Positions 9,837-18,445 of a DNA stretch of 46,289 nucleotides are shown here, piece by piece. Under the pieces are notes generated by a model. It ran no database searches. It was given only the letters and a program-made list of their open reading frames with translations, and was not told the origin of the DNA. How positions within the stretch are numbered: position 1 is the stretch's first letter; each line of letters begins with the position of its first letter. Origin of the DNA: Stentor coeruleus (taxonomy: Eukaryota; Ciliophora; Heterotrichea; Heterotrichida; Stentoridae); NCBI GenBank assembly GCA_001970955.1, contig MPUH01000554.1, forward strand, positions 1-46,289. Reading direction: 5' to 3'. Made by a program: the position numbers and the translations under genes.

Positions 9837-10931
9837 TTACTTATGAAATTCTGATAAAGAGCTGCCAAAAAATTTTCCTAAAGACTCTCCACCACATTCA
9901 ATCGAGCTTGGAATACTATCATTCGCTTCTAAAAGCTTTTCATTATACATCGCCAAAAGATTAAACCTTGACTGAGATCGATTAAAATACATTTCGCTTT
10001 CTGGGGTCCTTTCAGGGTCACTGCAAGGTTGTCTTTCTAATTCATATTTTTTAGCTTTTATTCCTCTTTCTCTAAGTTTTTCTTCTATAAAAGATATTAT
10101 TTCATTACTCTCTGCCAATAACAAAGTTTCTTCATAATTATAAGCTACATCAATCCCTGCAACGCTTATTAAAAAATCAATTATTTGATAGTATTCAAGT
10201 CCAGGATGTATACGGCTTCCTCCAGTAGCGATTTGAATTGCATTTTCCTTAGCTTTATTAAGGGCTGAAAAATTACACCCACATTTTTTGTATAGAAATT
10301 TTACCATAGGGTAATTCCCATATCTACAAGCAATCAAAGATGAATTTTCCCCATATTCATCCCTATAACTTAAATCAAACTCATAAGGGATCTCAGATTT
10401 TCCCATAAAATAATCATAGACTACATTAATCCCTTGTATATGCCCATATTTCACTAAAGTTTGAACAGGTGTCAATTTTTCTGCTTGTTTAAAAAAATAT
10501 TCATCTTCCCTCATTTCTATTGTCATTTTCTTTTCATTTTGTTTTCCTTCAGGATAATTCTCAACATAATAAGGTAAATAATAATTTAAAATATCAGAAT
10601 ATCCTTTATAACATATGATGTCTAATGCAGAAAATTGTTGGGAGAAAAAAAGTTCATCCATTTTCTGCATGCTACAGCCGAACTTGTTAAAGAGTTCAAA
10701 AATACTATATCGGCCTAGTAATAAACAATAACCCATTGCGTTTAATTGTAAAGTTTCTATTGAGATTATTGGGGAATCTAATATTGTTAGAAAATCTTGT
10801 TTTGATTGAGATACAGTTTTAGAGTTGAGGGTATGCTTTATTACGCTTAGGCTGTTTTCTTCTATTGATATTTTGATTAGAGATTCAAATGATGGCTTGG
10901 TAATGTTATGTGAAGACTCACAACAGCCCAT
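9837..10931 (-). CDS. Acylated ankyrin-repeat-like protein
   Basis: 364 aa. The N-terminus MGCCESS fits N-myristoylation at Gly2 with palmitoylation at Cys3/Cys4, so membrane attachment is likely. The body contains degenerate ankyrin-type helix pairs: SALDIICYKGYSDILNYYL, LTPVQTLVKYGHIQGINVV, and the clearest, GENSSLIACRYGNYPMVKFLYKKCG followed by ENAIQIATGG. The C-terminal ~70 residues are charged and less ordered. The start codon follows CCATATATAA directly. The next gene upstream on the same strand, a phosphodiesterase, also has an N-terminal MGC. Ankyrin assignment is from pattern only; the partner is unknown. Confidence 0.7.
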   Translation of the reverse strand: MGCCESSHNITKPSFESLIKISIEENSLSVIKHTLNSKTVSQSKQDFLTILDSPIISIETLQLNAMGYCLLLGRYSIFELFNKFGCSMQKMDELFFSQQFSALDIICYKGYSDILNYYLPYYVENYPEGKQNEKKMTIEMREDEYFFKQAEKLTPVQTLVKYGHIQGINVVYDYFMGKSEIPYEFDLSYRDEYGENSSLIACRYGNYPMVKFLYKKCGCNFSALNKAKENAIQIATGGSRIHPGLEYYQIIDFLISVAGIDVAYNYEETLLLAESNEIISFIEEKLRERGIKAKKYELERQPCSDPERTPESEMYFNRSQSRFNLLAMYNEKLLEANDSIPSSIECGGESLGKFFGSSLSEFHK

Positions 10932-11201
10932 TTATATATGGAAATGTCGTATTTTTACTATAATAATCCTGTAAACCACATCATAAAACTACAATAAAAA
11001 TTAATATCATAAATCATAAACTACCTCAAATAAAAAAACCAATACAACCATAAACCCATCATCTCCAAAATATCACTTCCCATCTACCTAAATTCCTATC
11101 TCCCATAATCAACCCCTCTTATTAAAAACCTCTTATCCTAACATCCAATGAAATCTCATCATCCTAACCCTAAAAACCCATCCAATAATTAAATTATTAC
11201 C

Positions 11202-12278
11202 CTATTTAAATTCCTGTATTTCCTCCCATCTCTTTTTATTTTTCTTCAAACCCTCAGGAAAATCATCAATATTTTTCACATACTTTGCAAGTCCATTCCA
11301 CAATGGTAAAATAATATTCTCTATAAACCCAATCTGTGAATTCTTAACTTTTACCATATTATTCCCAGTCCTCATAAACTCCGAAACCCTAATACCAGCA
11401 TTTTCTTCACAAACTACTTGATAATTAAATTCCTGTAAAACTTTCATAGACCAAATTGATGCTAAAGGGAAATCTAAAGTTTGATTCCCTAAATCTGAGC
11501 AATGAAGTAAATAATTCATAAATTTTTGTCTATGATTTGGGATTGTTTTATCAAAATTTTCTAAAGTGTTAATATATTCATCACAAACCTGTTTATGTCT
11601 TGCCATATCTGTTGATAATATGACTTCTAAGATTATTGGGGATAGTTTTTTTAAGGTTTTTGATGAGAAGATTTCAGAAATTTTTATCATTTCTAGTATT
11701 ACTGATGCGTGATGATTTTCTAATACTGATATGTTGTTATATTTTATAGAAAGTTCATGTTTTGTTGCAATAAGAAAACTATTGTTCATCCCTGGGTGAC
11801 ATATATCGTGACCAATTGCTGCTAGGAGTAAATATGTATATTCTTTATCAGTGATGAAATCTGAGAGTTTGGTGTTTCTTTCGCTGATGCAGTAGATCAT
11901 CTGCATCACAGAAAAACCATGCCAAAAGTTGTGGAAAGGTGTTGTTTGGAAATAATTTTTACTGACCATGTCTAATAATGCTGAGAGTTTTGGTTCATCA
12001 AGCCCATGACCACGAAAAATTTCAAATGCAAAGTACACCAAATCCGGCACAGTATGCGAGAATACCGGGAAATCCTTCACACTAATATCCGCAATCAAGC
12101 ATGGTTTCTGTAAATTCACAAGACAAAATTCCAAACTGGGTGCTAAAGACTCTCTGATTTTAAAAGGATGCATAATATCCTCATAATACTCCCTAGTAGA
12201 TTTCATAGACAATATCGCTTCCTCATTATTTGCATTAATCCCCAAACAATCAGGTAATTTCCCTGCCATGCAACCCAT
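11202..12278 (-). CDS. Class I 3',5'-cyclic nucleotide phosphodiesterase
   Basis: Hydrolyses cAMP and/or cGMP to the 5'-monophosphate. The 358 aa carry one PDE catalytic domain (~75-345). Visible catalytic features are HNFWHGFSV (general-acid His), GHDICHPGMNNSF (the HDxxHxGxxN metal motif), LLHCSDLGN with the metal-binding Asp, and KNSQIGFIENIILPLW containing the invariant purine-clamp Gln. There is no GAF, PAS or transmembrane regulatory domain; instead the protein begins MGCMAGK, a myristoylation/palmitoylation motif that should anchor it to membrane, possibly ciliary. It lies 19 nt downstream of the CEP57-like gene's TAG stop. Substrate preference cannot be decided from sequence alone. 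With PKA-R elsewhere in the window it belongs to the cAMP pathway. Confidence 0.93.
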   Translation of the reverse strand: MGCMAGKLPDCLGINANNEEAILSMKSTREYYEDIMHPFKIRESLAPSLEFCLVNLQKPCLIADISVKDFPVFSHTVPDLVYFAFEIFRGHGLDEPKLSALLDMVSKNYFQTTPFHNFWHGFSVMQMIYCISERNTKLSDFITDKEYTYLLLAAIGHDICHPGMNNSFLIATKHELSIKYNNISVLENHHASVILEMIKISEIFSSKTLKKLSPIILEVILSTDMARHKQVCDEYINTLENFDKTIPNHRQKFMNYLLHCSDLGNQTLDFPLASIWSMKVLQEFNYQVVCEENAGIRVSEFMRTGNNMVKVKNSQIGFIENIILPLWNGLAKYVKNIDDFPEGLKKNKKRWEEIQEFK

Positions 12279-12297
12279 TTTATTTATTTATTTTAAA

Positions 12298-13542
12298 CTA
12301 AATCATCAGTCTAGCTCGTAAAAAATCCTGCTGCTTTTTTTTATACTCATAAAGTTCTTCATTTTTCTTTTCAATATCATCAGCAATTCTCGCCATCTCT
12401 TTACGTAATTCCCCTAAATTCCCAGATCCTGTACTTGATAAGTTTATAAGATCTCTATAGCTTGTACTAAGTTTATCTATTTCCCTTTCACAAAAACTTA
12501 TACGTTTTTTAAACTCATTTTCATTATCAAAATGTGGTTTTACAACCTTATGGCTTTCTGTAGTTTTTTTTACCCCTGGACTCATACTTCTTCTAGGACT
12601 TCTTCTTGGGGTTTTAGACGAGCTTTTACTTGGGGGTTTTTTAGGTAGAGTTTTAGATTTTATGTTTTCAAATTTTACTGTGTTGCTACTGTCATTAATT
12701 TTCGTCATTTCAGCGATTTCTTTTTTTAAATGGTTGATTTGCTGGGATTGATTATAATTTTGATCCCGTAAGCTTTTATTTTTTACTTCAAGTTCTTTAA
12801 CACGTTGTGTCAATTCAGCATTAAGGGTTGTAAGCTCATTTTCTATATTTTGTTTGTTTTTTTGTAATGATGATCTTTGATGTTCAGCATTTTCTCTTAG
12901 GTATGAGACTTCAGCTTGAAGCCCACTATTTATTCTTTTTTGCTGTTTTAGTTCTTCTTCTGATAAATTTTTGTCTCTTATTGCTTGCTCCATAGCTTTT
13001 TGGATTTTGTTTTCACCTGCGATTTTTGCTTGTAAAGTTTTTTGTAGGTGCTCATTTTGCATTATCATCCCTTCCATTTCAACTGAAAACTGTTCCATGT
13101 TTCTTTTGGATTCATTTTCAGCGAATTTGCATTGAAGATCTTTTATTTTGACTTGCTCATCTAGTGTAGATATACGAGATAAAGCTTTTTTTAACTCTTC
13201 TTCGGTCTCGTAGAATCTTTGTTGGATTAAGCTATCCCGCTCTTTACTCATTGAGATTTCGTCTAATAGTCTTGTTTGCCACTTTTCTCTATCATTTAGA
13301 TTTTTTGTTTCTACTGTTGCTAGTTGTTCTTTGTATTGGATTAGTTCAGACTCGAGGAATTTTATTTTGTCTTGAAGAGCTTTCATTGCCCCGGCTAGAG
13401 CTCGAGAGTTCCCATCAGTAGCAGTTGGAGTGTCTTTTGAATATGGAGATCTGGCCAATCCATCAAGATCGTTTACAGAGAAATCTCTTGGTTTGGACTG
13501 ATCAAATTCAATCCCATACCTAAGTCTTAGTTCTTCACTCAT
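12298..13542 (-). CDS. CEP57-like coiled-coil protein
   Basis: 414 aa, mostly coiled coil (~50-290), then a basic Ser/Pro/Lys-rich segment (~300-335, TPRRSPRRSMSPG) and a final coiled coil (~345-410). The beginning of the coil, NSRALAGAMKALQDKIKFLE (45-64), matches the start of the CEP57 centrosome-localisation domain (pattern NR-AL--ALK-LQ-KI--LE). CEP57 proteins sit at centrosomes or basal bodies, and a basic C-terminal half contacts microtubules; the basic segment here would fit. Coiled coils easily give chance similarity, so this is a moderate call. It ends with TAG, 19 nt before the PDE start, an unusually tight tandem arrangement. Confidence 0.6.
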   Translation of the reverse strand: MSEELRLRYGIEFDQSKPRDFSVNDLDGLARSPYSKDTPTATDGNSRALAGAMKALQDKIKFLESELIQYKEQLATVETKNLNDREKWQTRLLDEISMSKERDSLIQQRFYETEEELKKALSRISTLDEQVKIKDLQCKFAENESKRNMEQFSVEMEGMIMQNEHLQKTLQAKIAGENKIQKAMEQAIRDKNLSEEELKQQKRINSGLQAEVSYLRENAEHQRSSLQKNKQNIENELTTLNAELTQRVKELEVKNKSLRDQNYNQSQQINHLKKEIAEMTKINDSSNTVKFENIKSKTLPKKPPSKSSSKTPRRSPRRSMSPGVKKTTESHKVVKPHFDNENEFKKRISFCEREIDKLSTSYRDLINLSSTGSGNLGELRKEMARIADDIEKKNEELYEYKKKQQDFLRARLMI

Positions 13543-13755
13543 ATTTTATTTTTTGATTTAATATGATATTTAATCTATTTATTACTAATAATCATCAATA
13601 TCTATACTAAAAACTTTCTATGCTTATAACCTACACATTTTTTTGCATTTAATCCCTTATATTATTGATATAATTCACATAAATTAACCTCAAAAACCCA
13701 TTCATATTTATAACATCATCCATCTTATCAAACTTAAAATTTTAATAATAATTTT

Positions 13756-16700
13756 CTATTCTACTTCCTTCTCTCTTACTTTTTCCTTTTCCCTATCTTG
13801 TTTCTTTTCCCTATCTCTTTTTTCTCTTTTTCTCATTTTTTTCTCAAATGCTGAAACTAATTTTTTACTATACTTCTCTAACAAGTCACTTTCTCTAGAA
13901 AAAGTTAACGGCTCACCGATTTGTTCTGAAATACTAACAAGAAGATTTGTTATATCTTTTCTTTCTTGAGCAGATTCTTCAAGTGACACACTATATTCAG
14001 GATCAGAAGTATCTAAAGATCTCAAATATTCACTAACAGTTTCTAAGCTTTTTTTCAAATCAACAAACCCTTGTTTATATTGATCTTTAGATAATCTTAC
14101 CGAATGCGTATATTCTGATTCACTTAAAGAATAAGCAACTTTCGATTTTGTATCACTTAAAGACTCTTTAATACAAGGGGAGTCATATTTTTTTATTTCA
14201 GGTTTTTTCGGTTCTTCTTTTTTAATAGCTTTAGGTGAGTCATCAGTTATAATATCTTCAGGAATACTATCAGGGTTATCTTCAATAATTTCTTCAGGGA
14301 TATCATTTTCAATTATTTCCATAGGTTTTTCTGGTTCAGGTTTTGATATTTTTCGTTTAGGCATACTTAACACCCCAATGCCTTGAAGTTTACTTTTCAT
14401 ATCATCTATATGTGTTTGAACCTCACCAATTTCTTTTTTCTTCCTAACATTACCTATCTTAGGTACATACCAAGGGTCTACATCAACTGGTTCATACTTA
14501 AAAAACCCAACCTGCTCCACATTTTTCTCTTCTTGTTTCTTCTGCCAAAATGATGAAGAAAGACTATTCCTCAATGGATTCTTGACAAAAGTTCCTTCAG
14601 GTTCAAGTTCAGGTAGTTTATCTTCCTCTTCATCATCTTCAATATCATTCCCTAAATCATCAACAATCGTCTCTTCTTTTATTTCTTCATCTTTAGTTTC
14701 TTCAACTTCTTTTACATTCAACTTAGAAAAAGCTTGAGATTTAGTCACAACAAAACTTTCTCTCATTTTTGGTTCTGGTGACACAAGCGCTCCAACAGGA
14801 GTATCATCAACTTTTTTATCATCTTCAGAATCTATTTCATCAACAGGTTTAAAAACTTCAATTTTCTGTGCTTCAACAAGTGGGTCATCAAATTCTATTT
14901 TTAAAGGAATTTTACCCCATTTACCAGGTATAGGTTTTGAATCTTCAGCTATATCAAAAGGTGATTTTTTTTTATCAGAAGGTGGAGGTTCAGCTTTAGC
15001 CCAACTTGGCATGATACTTTCATGACATCTAATCCCAGGTTCTTCATGGATTTTAACAAGTTCTTGTTTAAGTTCTTCTTGAGCAGGTTTAGGTTTTTCA
15101 GGTATATCTTCTATATCTATAGGTTTTGGTATAGGAGCATGAGCCATTCTAGCTCTTATTGCATTAGTTAAATCTAAAGATAACCTCCATACAAATATAC
15201 ACCCATCATTTGTTGTTGTTAATAATTTCTTCCCGTTGTTACTAAAAGCTAAAGATGTGACCATTTCCCCAACATTCAACTTCCCAAGAACTTTTCCTGA
15301 ATAATACTCAATAAGCCTTACTGTTCGATCTAAATTACATACTGCTAAAATCAACCCAGAACAATCCATAGCCACTTTAAGATTTGAGTCACTTAGAACT
15401 TTAACCCCTTTTTCTTGATACTCTTCAATTTCTTTAACTAATTTCCCTGAATCAATAAGTAAGACTTTTAAAGATTTATCTTCACCTATTACAATAGTTT
15501 TATGTATTGGATGTGGTTGTATTGAATAGCATTTTTTACTTTTTTGGATAGTTTGAAAGTATCTTATAGCCATATTTCCTTGTATAGTCCTAAAAACTAA
15601 TGATCTATCTGCACCACAAGATATAAGTTTATCAGTGTTATCTACACGAATAAATGTTAAGTCTGATATAGATGAGTTATGATCATCTATTGTAAGTATT
15701 GGTTTATAATCTGATTCTACATCAAATATATGCATAAGACGATCTCGGCTTCCACTTGCTAAGAGCATACGTCCTTTATCACTTTCCCCTTCTCTAGGAG
15801 TATGGGTATTATAATCTAAAGCTATAATATCACTATCATGAGCTTGCATTGTTAATAATTCATCTAATGTTTCAGTACTATGAACACGAAATATCCCTTC
15901 TGTATCCCCTGATGCTATATGTTTACCATCAGGTGAACAAGCTATACATTTTATACACCCTTCACCTTCTGGAATAGCTTGTTTAAAATGCTCATAAGAT
16001 TTTGTAACATAAATAATCCTACTAAGTTCTCTACTATAAACATTTCTTATAACATCAGCATCATGACGTTTAGGATCAGAGTGACAAAGATGCCAAAATC
16101 TTATGGTTTTATCTGAACTTGCAGTGACAAATTTAGTTACTTCTATTGAACTTGTTGGAAGAATTTGGATTTGATTTATCCCTGCTGAATGATGAAGACT
16201 AGCTCGGTATACGGTTATACAATCTAATTTTGAAATATCCCAAGTAAAAACTGTACGATCTGAGTATATGGCAAAAAGTTTTGTGTTGTTATCGAATAAT
16301 AATAAACCTGTTGTGTCTGCGAATTGGGAATTTGGTTCACTAGGGATAATCATACGCTTTTTATCTGGGGAAATATTAGCTTGGCCTAAAGGTGGAGGAC
16401 GTGGTAAGGTAACTATATGCTCTAAGCTTTCTGCATCAAAACATCTGATAATCCCATCTGAGCATCCACAAAGTAAATATTTACCTATAGTTGTCAGCAC
16501 ATACCCACTTCCTGCATGAAGATCCATCCACTTATCCATAGCCCTCTCCAATGTAAAAACACACAAAACCCCATCTTGTGTTAAAGCAAAAATATTATCC
16601 TTACTCACGGCAACACTGCAAAAAGTTTTTTCTTTCATTTCAGCCAAGTCAACATTTTTACTAGCCATGCATTTTGTTTCTGCTGTCGCACTTGAAGAAG

Positions 16701-17292
16701 TTGTCACTGGTTTCCCTTTATCAAAACTCCACATCTTAATATTCTTCACACCTCCTGTAATAAAAAAATCTCCACTTAAACTAAAAGCAATACTTAAAAT
16801 CCTTTTGGTGATTTTATTCGAACTAATTCTTTTTTCTTGACTCCAATTCCATACAAACATTCCTTTATCATGTTCATTTCCTAATGATACTAAATACTGA
16901 GCATCAGGAGAAAATGCAACCCATTCAATTCCATATTTATGTCCTTTTAAACGTTTGATTAATACAGGTTGTTTTGGGGCTACAAATTCCCATATTGCAA
17001 TTTCTGGTTGTTTACATGTCCCTTCACCTGTTGCTAGATATTTGCCATTTGCACTAAAAGCTAAACATGAGAAGACTTTTGAGTTTTGATTGAAAATATA
17101 GTATTCTTGCTTGTTTGTTATTGGGCTAAAAAATGCAATGACTCCTGATGCAATGTAAGCAATTTCTGGAGATTGTGGGTTTACAGCTATGGCGTTGTTG
17201 TTATGAGATGTTATCCCTATGATTTTGTCAAGGGTTACACAGTTACCACTTGTGGTTTTTTTCTTCATCATCATCACGCGTTTTCCCTTCAT
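13756..17292 (-). CDS. WDR62/MAPKBP1-family WD40 protein
   Basis: 1178 aa. The N-terminal ~720 residues form two WD40 propellers and resemble WDR62/MAPKBP1: LDKIIGITSHNNNAIAVNP, IAYIASGVIAFFSP, NKQEYYIFN, LKGHKYGIEWVAFSPDAQYL and MFVWNWSQEKRISSNKIT follow the family order closely, including the unusual opening -IGIT---- block. Human family members are scaffolds for JNK signalling and act at spindle poles, centrosomes and cilia. The C-terminal ~450 residues are acidic and low complexity (many Glu/Pro/Lys), with a terminal Ser/Glu region and a very basic/acidic KRDREKKQDREK tail. The start ATG follows CATATAAAA and lies 43 nt after the START gene's stop. A sharp composition flip occurs inside the gene near 16495. 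Confidence 0.85.
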   Translation of the reverse strand: MKGKRVMMMKKKTTSGNCVTLDKIIGITSHNNNAIAVNPQSPEIAYIASGVIAFFSPITNKQEYYIFNQNSKVFSCLAFSANGKYLATGEGTCKQPEIAIWEFVAPKQPVLIKRLKGHKYGIEWVAFSPDAQYLVSLGNEHDKGMFVWNWSQEKRISSNKITKRILSIAFSLSGDFFITGGVKNIKMWSFDKGKPVTTSSSATAETKCMASKNVDLAEMKEKTFCSVAVSKDNIFALTQDGVLCVFTLERAMDKWMDLHAGSGYVLTTIGKYLLCGCSDGIIRCFDAESLEHIVTLPRPPPLGQANISPDKKRMIIPSEPNSQFADTTGLLLFDNNTKLFAIYSDRTVFTWDISKLDCITVYRASLHHSAGINQIQILPTSSIEVTKFVTASSDKTIRFWHLCHSDPKRHDADVIRNVYSRELSRIIYVTKSYEHFKQAIPEGEGCIKCIACSPDGKHIASGDTEGIFRVHSTETLDELLTMQAHDSDIIALDYNTHTPREGESDKGRMLLASGSRDRLMHIFDVESDYKPILTIDDHNSSISDLTFIRVDNTDKLISCGADRSLVFRTIQGNMAIRYFQTIQKSKKCYSIQPHPIHKTIVIGEDKSLKVLLIDSGKLVKEIEEYQEKGVKVLSDSNLKVAMDCSGLILAVCNLDRTVRLIEYYSGKVLGKLNVGEMVTSLAFSNNGKKLLTTTNDGCIFVWRLSLDLTNAIRARMAHAPIPKPIDIEDIPEKPKPAQEELKQELVKIHEEPGIRCHESIMPSWAKAEPPPSDKKKSPFDIAEDSKPIPGKWGKIPLKIEFDDPLVEAQKIEVFKPVDEIDSEDDKKVDDTPVGALVSPEPKMRESFVVTKSQAFSKLNVKEVEETKDEEIKEETIVDDLGNDIEDDEEEDKLPELEPEGTFVKNPLRNSLSSSFWQKKQEEKNVEQVGFFKYEPVDVDPWYVPKIGNVRKKKEIGEVQTHIDDMKSKLQGIGVLSMPKRKISKPEPEKPMEIIENDIPEEIIEDNPDSIPEDIITDDSPKAIKKEEPKKPEIKKYDSPCIKESLSDTKSKVAYSLSESEYTHSVRLSKDQYKQGFVDLKKSLETVSEYLRSLDTSDPEYSVSLEESAQERKDITNLLVSISEQIGEPLTFSRESDLLEKYSKKLVSAFEKKMRKREKRDREKKQDREKEKVREKEVE

Positions 17293-17335
17293 TTTTATAT
17301 GGCGGATGTAAGACTAGTTATTAAGTTCTAAGTGA

Positions 17336-18208
17336 TTAAGCGAAGATTGTTTTCCTCATCATGTCGTAATAATCAGCTTTTTGATGGATTCTCTCTTCAT
17401 AGATACTCCCACGGATGTTCATGATTTTTTTCCTTAGAGCGTCCATCATATAATACATAATAGTTTTAGTCCCATAGTTCACAAGCCAAGAAGGTAAGAA
17501 ACGCTATATAAATGTTACAATATTCCCATCTGCACTAACAACAAAAATTATCTTGGTTTTATTATCCCCGATTTGTTCTGAATAAAGACACCCGAGTTTA
17601 ATTCTCATCATAACTTCTCTTGATGTGGATACTGGTAGTTGGTTACCATAATAATCATTTCTTTCAGGTGTTTCCATTGTTATCATCATTGCTCTTCTAT
17701 CTGGCATAGGTATTGCATTAAAAGAAATCAAACATTGACGATCGGATAATGGCCATGGGAACCAAAAATGATATTTTGTTAGTTTTTTTAGTTTAGATGG
17801 CTCGTGTAATATTTCAACTTCTTTAAGAACGTCAACCCTTTATATGTAATACCATGAGGTTACTAAGTCAATTTCACTTAAAACTGATAATGTTGGGATT
17901 ATATCTGCATCTATCAGAACTGTACATCTTGTAAAGAATTCATTTCCTGAACCACGACTTTCAACTGTTATGTTGTTTTTTCTTTTAACTAGTTTCCAGT
18001 CTTCGCTTTGGATGTAGTTTAGGCAGAGACTCATGTAGTTTTGCTCTTTGATAAAGGAAGAGTATTCGGCGCAATGGAGTTCTTCAAGAATTTTCGGGTC
18101 TTTTATTATCGCGTTTTGGACTTCTAGGTGGATGCGACAGGTTTCAGGGTAGTTGTCGCTGTAAAGAGCATCTTTGAAATCTTCGAGGAGTTTCTTGATG
18201 TTAGACAT
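17336..18208 (-). CDS. START-domain lipid-binding protein (two 15-nt introns)
   Basis: A steroidogenic acute regulatory protein-related lipid transfer domain that probably binds a lipid in a hydrophobic pocket. Three exons, joined by removing 15-nt introns at 17838-17852 and 17504-17518, give one 280-aa protein ending at TAA (17336-17338). Landmarks are SEDWKLVKRKNNITVESR (entry strand), LSEIDLVTSWVDVL (spanning the first junction), YHFWFPWPLSDRQC, MRIKLGCLYSEQI, and SADGNIRFLPSWLVNYGTK (spanning the second junction), the usual last strand and C-terminal helix of START. Each unspliced intron would add an in-frame stop, which is why the gene looks broken. There is no signal peptide or membrane segment. 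The ligand cannot be predicted. Confidence 0.85.
17504..17518 (-). other. 15-nt spliceosomal intron 2 of START gene
   Basis: On the minus strand GTAACATTTATATAG is GT-AG and 15 nt. It carries an in-frame TAG at its 3' end; removal joins DGNI to RFLPSWLVNYGTK, which is the expected START C-terminal region. Confidence 0.92.
17838..17852 (-). other. 15-nt spliceosomal intron 1 of START gene
   Basis: On the minus strand GTATTACATATAAAG begins GT, ends AG and is exactly 15 nt. Left in, it introduces an in-frame TAA after SWYYI; removed, the frame continues as TSW-VDVLKEVEILHEP. The length is a multiple of three, so only the internal stop reveals it. Confidence 0.92.
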
Positions 18209-18445
18209 GATACTTTAACCTTTATTTGTAATAAATATGCCAAATTGGTGCGTATTTAAAAATTAAATTCCTTTTCGAAATTTGCACACAACCTCTAATA
18301 AGCTATAATTGTTCTAAAAGTATAAAAAATAGCAATAATAATAATTTTTATAGCTTTTAACCCTTAAAATAATAAAGTTAAAATATTAGATTTTCATTAA
18401 ATTACATTATCATAAATACAAGCCACATATCTATTCATATCTTAC

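Noticed and set aside
17504-18208. Two separate small genes, or a pseudogene, at the START locus.
   Set aside because: Removing two 15-nt GT-AG introns joins three exons into one complete START-domain protein, so the gene is intact.
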